A stretch of DNA of 19,995 nt from Bacteroides sp. CAG:530. GTDB taxonomy: Bacteria; Bacteroidota; Bacteroidia; Bacteroidales; Bacteroidaceae. Of the stretch, positions 14,342-19,995 are shown in pieces. The position numbers and the translations under genes are program-made. A model generated the notes under the pieces. It worked only from the letters and a program-made list of their open reading frames with translations, searched no databases and had not been told where the DNA came from. Numbering within the stretch: position 1 is the first letter of the stretch; each line of letters begins with the position of its first letter. The DNA is taken from contig FR881245.1 in assembly GCA_000434735.1 (NCBI GenBank), forward strand, positions 1 through 19,995, written 5' to 3'.

Positions 14342-15985
14342 ATGACAAAAAGTGCATTACAAATTGCTAGAGCTGCTTATCAGCCCAAATTACCTAAAGC
14401 ATTGCAAGGTGCAGTAAAGGTACAAGAAGGTGAACCTACTCAGTCGGTTGCCGATCAGGAAGCTATTAAGGAATTGTTCCCTAACACTTACGGTATGCCG
14501 TTGATTAAATTCGTAGAAGGAGAAGCTAAGAACTTCGACGCTATGAACGTAGGTGTTATTCTCTCTGGTGGTCAGGCTCCTGGTGGTCACAACGTGATCT
14601 CTGGTTTGTTCGACGGTATTAAGAAACTGAACCCTGCTAACAAGCTTTACGGATTCCTGATGGGTCCTGGTGGTTTGGTTGACCATAACTACATGGAACT
14701 TACAGCCGATATCATTGACGAATACCGTAACACTGGTGGTTTCGATATGATCGGTTCTGGTCGTACTAAACTCGAAACAGTAGAACAGTTTGAAAAAGGC
14801 TATGAAATATTGAAGGAACTTGGCATCAAGGCTTTGGTTATCATCGGTGGTGACGACTCTAACACTAACGCATGTGTATTGGCAGAATACTACGCTGCTA
14901 AGAACTATGGCGTGCAGGTTATCGGTTGTCCTAAGACTATCGACGGTGACTTGAAGAACGAAATGATTGAAACTTCTTTCGGTTTCGATACAGCTTGTAA
15001 GACATACTCTGAAGTTATCGGTAACATCGAACGCGACTGTAACTCAGCTCGTAAATACTGGCACTTCATCAAGTTGATGGGTCGCTCGGCTTCTCACATC
15101 GCATTGGAATGTGCATTGCAGACTCAGCCTAACGTATGTATCATCTCTGAAGAAGTTGAAACTAAGAACATGTCGCTCGACGATATCGTTACTTACATCG
15201 CTCAGGTAGTAGCTAACCGTGCAGCAGAAGGTCACAACTTCGGTACTGTATTGATTCCTGAAGGTTTGATTGAGTTCATCCCTGCTATGAAGCGTCTTAT
15301 CGCTGAATTGAACGACTTCTTGGCTACTAACGCTAACGAATTCGCTGCAATCAAGCGTTCTAAACAGCGCGAATATATCATCAGCAAGTTGACTCCTGAA
15401 AACGCTGCTATCTATGCTTCACTTCCTGAAGGCGTAGCTCGTCAGTTGTCACTCGACCGCGACCCGCACGGAAACGTACAGGTATCACTTATCGAAACAG
15501 AAAAGCTGTTGTCTGAAATGGTTGGTACTAAGTTGGCTCAGTGGAAAGAAGAAGGCCGCTTCGTAGGTAAGTTCGCTGCTCAGCACCACTTCTTCGGTTA
15601 CGAAGGTCGTTGCGCTGCTCCGTCTAACTTCGACGCTGACTACTGCTACTCATTGGGTTACACAGCATCTATGCTGATTGCTAACGGTAAGACTGGTTAC
15701 ATGTCATCAGTACGTAACACTACTGCTCCTGCTGCTGAATGGATTGCAGGTGGTGTGCCTATCACTATGATGATGAACATGGAACGTCGTCACGGCGAAA
15801 TGAAACCGGTTATCCAGAAAGCATTGGTAAGACTTGACGGTGCTCCTTTCAAGGCATTCGCTGCTGTACGCGAAGAATGGGCTAAGGAAACTGCATACGT
15901 ATACCCAGGTCCTATCCAGTACTTTGGTCCTACTGAAGTTTGCGACCAGCCTACTAAGACTTTGCAGTTGGAACAAGCTAAGTAA
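14342..15985 (+). CDS. pfp: Diphosphate--fructose-6-phosphate 1-phosphotransferase
   Basis: This cytoplasmic glycolytic enzyme phosphorylates fructose 6-phosphate with pyrophosphate instead of ATP, reversibly; it is the usual phosphofructokinase of Bacteroides. The 547-residue length fits the long PPi-PFK clade. Motifs are GVILSGGQAPGGHN at 71-84, IIGGDDSNTN at 167-176, where D172 of the GGDD pattern marks PPi dependence (ATP enzymes have Gly), PKTIDGDLKN with the catalytic Asp in TIDGD (D201), KLMGRSASHIALE, and IPEGL. Codon choice is strongly biased (GCT, GGT, AAC, GAA), unlike the defence genes nearby, which indicates high expression. The upstream 200 bases are A/T-rich with several partial -7 matches (for example CATGTTTG at 14293-14300) but no clear promoter. 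A hairpin at 16025-16075 ends the gene. Confidence 0.97.
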   Translation: MTKSALQIARAAYQPKLPKALQGAVKVQEGEPTQSVADQEAIKELFPNTYGMPLIKFVEGEAKNFDAMNVGVILSGGQAPGGHNVISGLFDGIKKLNPANKLYGFLMGPGGLVDHNYMELTADIIDEYRNTGGFDMIGSGRTKLETVEQFEKGYEILKELGIKALVIIGGDDSNTNACVLAEYYAAKNYGVQVIGCPKTIDGDLKNEMIETSFGFDTACKTYSEVIGNIERDCNSARKYWHFIKLMGRSASHIALECALQTQPNVCIISEEVETKNMSLDDIVTYIAQVVANRAAEGHNFGTVLIPEGLIEFIPAMKRLIAELNDFLATNANEFAAIKRSKQREYIISKLTPENAAIYASLPEGVARQLSLDRDPHGNVQVSLIETEKLLSEMVGTKLAQWKEEGRFVGKFAAQHHFFGYEGRCAAPSNFDADYCYSLGYTASMLIANGKTGYMSSVRNTTAPAAEWIAGGVPITMMMNMERRHGEMKPVIQKALVRLDGAPFKAFAAVREEWAKETAYVYPGPIQYFGPTEVCDQPTKTLQLEQAK

Positions 15986-16024
15986 TCCTATCTGGTTCTA
16001 AATGAATCTATAATGATAGATATG

Positions 16025-16080
16025 GAGTGTCATTTCGGAGTATAGAGCGTTTGTTCTATCCCCGGAGTGACATTCTTTGT
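16025..16080 (+). terminator. Long hairpin after pfp
   Basis: GAGTGTCA (16025-16032) pairs with TGACATTC (16068-16075), and the stem continues through TTTCGGAG opposite CCCCGGAG to ATAGA opposite TCTAT, with some G-U pairs, one bulge and one mismatch. A short T-rich run follows. The length and imperfect symmetry could also mark a dispersed palindromic repeat that serves as a terminator. Confidence 0.65.
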
Positions 16081-16119
16081 AATTTGATACTTTTCTCTCT
16101 CTAATATAACATATATAAA

Positions 16120-16986
16120 ATGGTTAATCAGCGTGGCGCGAAAGCTAAAGGTACCGTAAAACGACGGAGTTCGTCTTCTTCCGGCAAGTCTCGGCGAAGC
16201 AAAAAAAAGAAATTGGTACGAAATTGGACGGTGCCCATGTGGCTGTATTACGTCTTTATGGGATGCGGATCGGCCTTCATTTTGATATGTTTCTATTATT
16301 TCTTTATTCGCCCGTATTCTTATCGTTGGAAACCTTGTTACGGCACACGTGCTTATGGTGTATGCCTGCCTAGTTCTTTTCAGGTGCATGGTTTCGATAT
16401 TTCACATCATCAGGGAGATATTGACTGGGATGCGTTGCAGCAAACTCAGCACACTCCGTTTCCTATCCGTTTTGTCTTTATGAAGGCTTCAGAGGGGGGC
16501 GATTTCAGCGATACTACTTTTACGCGCAATTTCGACGCTGCCCGTCGGCATGGTTTTATCCGCGGGGCGTATCATTTCTATAATCCTCATACCGACGCTG
16601 CTCGTCAGGCCGATTTCTTTATCCGTTCTGTCAAGTTGGAGAAGGGCGATTTGCCGCCTGTGCTCGATGTTGAACGTGTAGGCGATGACGCAAGCCGTCT
16701 TCGTAAGAATCTTAAAATCTGGCTTGATAGTATTGAGCGTCATTATCATGTAAAGCCTATTCTTTACGCTTCTTATAAGTTTAAGACTCGTTATTTGTCG
16801 GATTCTATTTTTAATACTTATCCTTACTGGATAGCTCATTATTATGCTGATTCTGTGCAGTATAAGGGTGATTGGAAGTTCTGGCAGCATACTGATGTTG
16901 GTCAGTTGCCGGGTATTTCGGAGAGTGTTGACCTTAATGTGTTCAACGGCTCTTTTGATGAGTTGAAGGAGCTTACTTTGAAGTAA
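16120..16986 (+). CDS. Membrane-anchored GH25 muramidase (lysozyme family)
   Basis: GH25 enzymes hydrolyse the beta-1,4 bond between N-acetylmuramic acid and N-acetylglucosamine in peptidoglycan. The 288-residue product has a very basic Ser/Lys/Arg-rich cytoplasmic head (1-36), one membrane helix (about 41-63), and a catalytic barrel facing the periplasm. Motifs are FDISHHQGDIDW with D93, FVFMKASEGGDF, RGAYHFY, PPVLDVE with D183 and E185 as the candidate catalytic pair, and WQHTDVG followed by VDLNVFNG. Architecture and length fit Bacteroidetes GH25 proteins thought to act in cell-wall remodelling; a role in defence or competition is not indicated. The gene seems to be transcribed on its own after the pfp terminator. 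No convincing -7 box or ribosome site was found before ATG 16120. Confidence 0.92.
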   Translation: MVNQRGAKAKGTVKRRSSSSSGKSRRSKKKKLVRNWTVPMWLYYVFMGCGSAFILICFYYFFIRPYSYRWKPCYGTRAYGVCLPSSFQVHGFDISHHQGDIDWDALQQTQHTPFPIRFVFMKASEGGDFSDTTFTRNFDAARRHGFIRGAYHFYNPHTDAARQADFFIRSVKLEKGDLPPVLDVERVGDDASRLRKNLKIWLDSIERHYHVKPILYASYKFKTRYLSDSIFNTYPYWIAHYYADSVQYKGDWKFWQHTDVGQLPGISESVDLNVFNGSFDELKELTLK

Positions 16987-17040
16987 TTTCTTTTTTGATT
17001 TCGCTTTGTGTTTTTGCTTTGTGTATTCGCCATGCGGATG

Positions 17041-17215
17041 GATTTACTTTTTCTTTTGCCTTGATGCAAAAGAATAAAGTAACAAAAAGAAAAAATCAAG
17101 GCTACGTCTCCGGGCCTACTCCGGAAAGGTCGTTCTGGCACTGAAAAATGAACTCGCTTCGTTTTACTACGCTCAAACAGCATTTTTCAGCACCGCCCGG
17201 CCATTCCTCCGCTCA
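17041..17215. repeat. Large imperfect palindromic dispersed repeat (Bacteroidetes intergenic type)
   Basis: GCCTTGAT (17058-17065) is matched by ATCAAGGC (17095-17102) around A-rich DNA with CAAAAGAA- and AAAAAGAAAA-type words. CTGAAAAATG (17141-17150) is matched by CATTTTTCAG (17181-17190). This wording is familiar from intergenic repeats found many times in Bacteroides and related genomes. No coding function is evident, and frames here are shadows. It occupies much of the 593-base gap between the muramidase and the DUF262-like gene. Confidence 0.6.
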
Positions 17216-17323
17216 CGCCCCTCCGCCTAGGCCGTTCCATTATACGCCAAGGCGCTTCGCTGTTGGCTCCGGTGGGTGTTTTGCTTGACCTTTGGTCTTC
17301 GCTGTTGGCTTTTATAATCTATT

Positions 17324-17407
17324 GGCGGGCTGAAAGCCCAACGAGTTCCTAGCCTAGGGCAACGCCTTAGGTTTCATGTGTTTATATGCGCTACGCCCTG
17401 AAAGGGC
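17324..17407. repeat. Cluster of three small hairpins, second dispersed-repeat family
   Basis: Three hairpins follow one another: GGGCT-GAA-AGCCC (17327-17339), CCTAGGGC-AAC-GCCTTAGG (17353-17371) and GCCCT-GAA-AGGGC (17395-17407). The motif set (GGGCTGAAAGCCC, AGGGCAACGCC, GCCCTGAAAGGGC) is a recurring intergenic repeat in Bacteroidetes, in my recollection. The remaining bases up to 17527 show nothing further. Confidence 0.6.
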
Positions 17408-17527
17408 AACAGTAAGATACATCAAACTTGTATTGTCGTTTCCGATTTTCCATCTCAGAAAAGATACTATTCTTTATTTCTATTGCAGATAGTTCCTGTT
17501 GAAATGATGCAAATAGATAAACTTTCT

Positions 17528-17535
17528 TATCTTTG
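17528..17535 (+). promoter_or_regulatory. -7 box of the DUF262-like / DUF3696 operon
   Basis: TATCTTTG fits TAnnTTTG and lies 44 bases before ATG 17580. No well-spaced -33 element was seen. Confidence 0.55.
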
Positions 17536-17579
17536 CATGAATCGAATTTGAATGCCGATTAGTAAAGTCTTTAGTAATT

Positions 17580-18545
17580 ATGATTATAAACGAGAAATAT
17601 ACATTCCGAAAGCAAATATTCACATGCGAGCAAATCCTTAATATGATAGAAGAAGATTCGCTAAGATTCGTAGGACACACTTATGGGACAAATTCTAGAT
17701 GGAATATTGGATTGAAGAGCTTGTTTATATTTCAGTTGCTTTCTGGTTTTCAAGTGCCTGAGCTGATGTTTGATGGGAGCGAGAAAAACTGGTATGTAAT
17801 AACAGGAGAACGTCAGATGAAATGTATTTATGAATATATTAAAGGCTCTCTTACTTTGAGCGAAGAGGCGCTTGGCGACTTTAAAAAATATAAGCAGTTT
17901 AAAGATCTTCCCTTGATGTTAAAAAGAAAAATTCTCAATACGGAATTCTTCGTTACAGTACTTAATCCGGGAGTTACGCAGAGCGATAGATATCGTATTT
18001 ATGAGATGGGAAGTGTTACAGAGGGGAGTAGCGATTTATGGTCAGTAGCAAAGTTCGTTTTTTCAAAAGGCTATAGCGATCTTGAAAAAATAGTAGATGA
18101 AATAATTCTGTCATATCCAAGCGTAAAGCAGAATCGAAGACAGATTATACGACTTCCCTTGCTGTGGAATATTAGAAATAACGTGGATTTTTATACTTCT
18201 AAAGTTTCTATTTCTGGTAGTACTAAAATTGATTCCATTCTAATACCGCAATTGGAAGACTATGATTTCTTGGGTGTTGATTGTCACACCATGCTTGGAA
18301 AACTATCTTTTTTGCAATATGAGGCATGCAAACAAATTTTTCAATGGAGAAATCAGTCGCTCAAGACTGTCACAATTCTTTTGATTATGAATGGTGTTGT
18401 AAAGCTTGATAGTAATAATTCCATTGAGGCGTTTATCAAAAAAACAAAGAAGATTTGGGATAAAAGACCTTCCAATTTACGCTGCACTTCATATAACATG
18501 CTATCAGAGCAGATTAAATACATGTCAAACAAATTAAAAAACTAG
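17580..18545 (+). CDS. Divergent DUF262-like protein with altered catalytic motifs
   Basis: The 321-residue product follows the outline of the DUF262/ParB-like N-terminal domain of GmrSD-type proteins. There is an initial strand with a W (RWNIGLKSLFIFQLLSGFQVPEL resembles the 'W-k-lI-SlL-g-piP' block), then WYVITGERQMKCIYEYIKG in place of the usual v-DGQQRl-tl-fi-G block, then FKDLP, and RYRIYEMGS where the family normally has IF-R-N. Thus DGQQRL has become TGERQM (75-80) and the Arg/Asn motif is lost, so nucleotide hydrolysis or DNA cutting of the GmrSD kind may be lost or changed. The C-terminal half (about 160-321) is helical and not recognised. It starts the operon; its stop lies three bases before the ATPase gene. 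The DUF262 assignment is by pattern only and needs structural support. Base composition is A/T-richer than pfp, in keeping with acquired DNA. Confidence 0.6.
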   Translation: MIINEKYTFRKQIFTCEQILNMIEEDSLRFVGHTYGTNSRWNIGLKSLFIFQLLSGFQVPELMFDGSEKNWYVITGERQMKCIYEYIKGSLTLSEEALGDFKKYKQFKDLPLMLKRKILNTEFFVTVLNPGVTQSDRYRIYEMGSVTEGSSDLWSVAKFVFSKGYSDLEKIVDEIILSYPSVKQNRRQIIRLPLLWNIRNNVDFYTSKVSISGSTKIDSILIPQLEDYDFLGVDCHTMLGKLSFLQYEACKQIFQWRNQSLKTVTILLIMNGVVKLDSNNSIEAFIKKTKKIWDKRPSNLRCTSYNMLSEQIKYMSNKLKN

Positions 18546-18548
18546 AAT

Positions 18549-19673
18549 ATGTTATCATATCTCACGTTAAAGAACTTCAAATGCTTTGAGGAACAAAGCT
18601 TTGCCTTGGGGAACATAACTCTGGTGGCAGGTGCCAATGGTGCAGGTAAGTCAACGTTAATCCAAGCGTTGATGCTGCTTAGGCAGAGTGATCTCGACAG
18701 GCGTACATTGTTGAGCGAAAAAGTACAATTACGTGGTAGCCTTGTTGATTTAAGAAGTGCTGATGCAATAAGATATTTCGAGAGCGAAGATACGGATATA
18801 ACAATTTCTATAGAAGACGATACTATAAATGATGCACTTAACGTGACAATAATAGATGCCGTTAAGAATGAAGATACATGTAAAACCGAAGTTTCGGACA
18901 ATTTATCTGAATTCGAGGAGAAATGCTCTCTCTTTTCAAAGGATTTAGTTTACTTGGCACCTGATAGGGTTAGTCCATCAGAAGTGCATGGTAGCAACCT
19001 ATTTACAGACCAGACAGATTCCAGAATTGGAGATAAATATGGAAAAATGGCTGCCTCTCGTCTATATCGTGCATTAAGTGAAGATGAAAAGGTTCAAATA
19101 CCAGAATTCAACAAGGCAGGAGATATGAGGGTGACATCCAATGTTTCTGCGTGGATGAGCTATATTATGGACTTTGAGCAAACGGTCAAATTAACAGAAC
19201 AAGATAAAGAACATATAAAAATGACTTATTCTGTCAATGCTAACGGTGTCGAGGCAGAAGTGTCTCCATATAATATGCCGTTTGGTAATAGCTCAGTCTT
19301 TCCAATTGTTGTTGCATTGATGACAGCTCCTAAAGATTCTCTTATTGTTATAGAGAATCCAGAGGCGCATATCCACCCGAAGGCTCAAACTAAAATGGGG
19401 GAACTTTTATCTATTGCGGCAGAGAATGGCGTTCAGATTATTATTGAAACACATAGTGATCATTTACTTAATGGAATAAGAATTGCCGTAAAGAAACAGC
19501 AAATTGACGAGAATAATGTAGAGGTGCATTTTGTATACGCAGACCAACAGAACCCGTTGCTTCACCATACAGAGCGTATGCAAATTCATGATGATGGCTC
19601 AATGGAAAATTGGCCCGTCGGTTTCTTTGATGAATGGGAGGATTCTTTAAGGATATTAACGATGGAGGAATGA
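18549..19673 (+). CDS. DUF3696-type AAA ATPase (SMC/OLD-like)
   Basis: The 374-residue product is an SMC-like ATPase. LTLKNFKCFEEQSFALG opens the fold, and Walker A GANGAGKST covers 28-36. VYLAPDRVSPSEVHG matches the conserved 'YL-P-R--P' block of DUF3696 ATPases. GNSSVFPIVVALM stands for the signature region, SLIVIENPEAHIHP is Walker B, and IIIETHSDHLLNG holds the H-loop His. The C-terminal DGSMENWPVGFFDEW is the DUF3696 hallmark. There is no TOPRIM domain, so any nuclease must be another subunit. The gene sits three bases after the DUF262-like gene and two bases before the next, with GGAGGA (19664-19669) spaced for that next start, so expression is coupled. Such ATPases act as the sensor or motor of several phage defence systems; that role here is inferred from context. 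Confidence 0.85.
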   Translation: MLSYLTLKNFKCFEEQSFALGNITLVAGANGAGKSTLIQALMLLRQSDLDRRTLLSEKVQLRGSLVDLRSADAIRYFESEDTDITISIEDDTINDALNVTIIDAVKNEDTCKTEVSDNLSEFEEKCSLFSKDLVYLAPDRVSPSEVHGSNLFTDQTDSRIGDKYGKMAASRLYRALSEDEKVQIPEFNKAGDMRVTSNVSAWMSYIMDFEQTVKLTEQDKEHIKMTYSVNANGVEAEVSPYNMPFGNSSVFPIVVALMTAPKDSLIVIENPEAHIHPKAQTKMGELLSIAAENGVQIIIETHSDHLLNGIRIAVKKQQIDENNVEVHFVYADQQNPLLHHTERMQIHDDGSMENWPVGFFDEWEDSLRILTMEE

Positions 19674-19675
19674 TT

Positions 19676-19995
19676 ATGCAGCTTTTGTATTTAAATGACT
19701 GGTCTATGCATGGTGGGGGAAGCCTTACATCTCAATGGTCAAAGGTAGAACGATGGTATGAATTAATTACTTTTCTTTCAAGCACCTATGGGATAGCTAA
19801 GGTAGGCGTACCTCATGATTTCAGGAGCAGAAAGTTGTGTGACTATGTCCTTTCCGATAGTTATATTCCAGACAATTCATTATTGCCTGCGGAAAAGCGA
19901 CAACTGTTATTGGCTATATTGGATAGTCACATACAAAAAGCGGATTATAATGATTCCACCCCAAGGGTTGTAAATGATGACAATGTAGAATCATC
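19676..19995 (+). CDS. Third gene of the DUF262-like/DUF3696 operon, 5' part only
   Basis: An open frame starts at ATG 19676, two bases after the ATPase stop and with GGAGG seven bases upstream. It stays open for 106 codons to the window edge. It begins MQLLYLNDWSMHGGG and continues with FLSSTYGIAKVGVPHDFRSR and LPAEKRQLLLAILDSHI. There is no signal peptide or membrane segment. I do not recognise the family; the mixed alpha/beta character is that of a cytoplasmic protein. Coupling to the ATPase suggests it is a partner and possibly the effector of the system, but catalytic motifs would have to be sought in the missing part. Confidence 0.8.
   Translation, partial: MQLLYLNDWSMHGGGSLTSQWSKVERWYELITFLSSTYGIAKVGVPHDFRSRKLCDYVLSDSYIPDNSLLPAEKRQLLLAILDSHIQKADYNDSTPRVVNDDNVES

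Noticed and set aside
16902..17183. Minus-strand frame at the end of the muramidase gene and into the repeat
   Set aside because: It spans the 3' end of a real gene and a palindromic repeat, and its composition is that of repeat-derived noise.
17041..17407. Possible CRISPR array or insertion sequence in the repeat-rich gap
   Set aside because: The repeats are palindromes of different sequence without regular spacers, and there is no transposase frame or terminal inverted repeat pair with a target duplication.

Overview
The window looks like a chromosome segment from Bacteroides, Phocaeicola or a close Bacteroidales relative. The evidence is a SusC/SusD outer-membrane pair, a GH110 alpha-1,3-galactosidase of the Bacteroides type, a PPi-dependent phosphofructokinase, -7 boxes of the form TAnnTTTG, and dispersed intergenic repeats typical of Bacteroidetes. 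No tRNA, rRNA, CRISPR array or intact insertion sequence was seen.

Left end (1-1334): the 5' end of a possible small membrane protein runs off the left edge on the minus strand. A broken NERD-zinc-ribbon gene follows, then a stretch of gene debris, then a Vsr-type mismatch endonuclease with no cytosine methyltransferase beside it.

Polysaccharide-utilisation region (1390-11542): an exported SGNH-like (DUF4886) hydrolase, a SusD lipoprotein and a SusC TonB-dependent transporter lie on the minus strand. A GH110 alpha-galactosidase diverges from susC. Together they suggest capture, import and trimming of glycans capped with alpha-1,3-galactose. The SGNH gene and susC share a promoter-upstream element: two 11-bp direct repeats 20 bp apart, at the same distance from a conserved -7 box. 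This suggests they belong to one regulon, although no regulator gene is in the window. A two-gene RloA/RloB (AbiL-like) defence cassette sits between the SGNH gene and susD with its own promoter and terminator.

Housekeeping block (11653-16986): a uracil/xanthine permease, a PlsC-like acyltransferase with a small conserved-looking partner gene, PPi-phosphofructokinase and a membrane-anchored GH25 muramidase. Between the permease and the acyltransferase is an orphan promoter-terminator unit on the plus strand that could make a ~130-nt RNA or a 27-residue basic peptide.

Right end (16987-19995): a 590-bp non-coding stretch full of palindromic dispersed repeats precedes a tight three-gene operon: a divergent DUF262-like protein, a DUF3696-type AAA ATPase, and an unrecognised third protein cut off by the window edge. 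This is the best candidate for a poorly described anti-phage system in the window.
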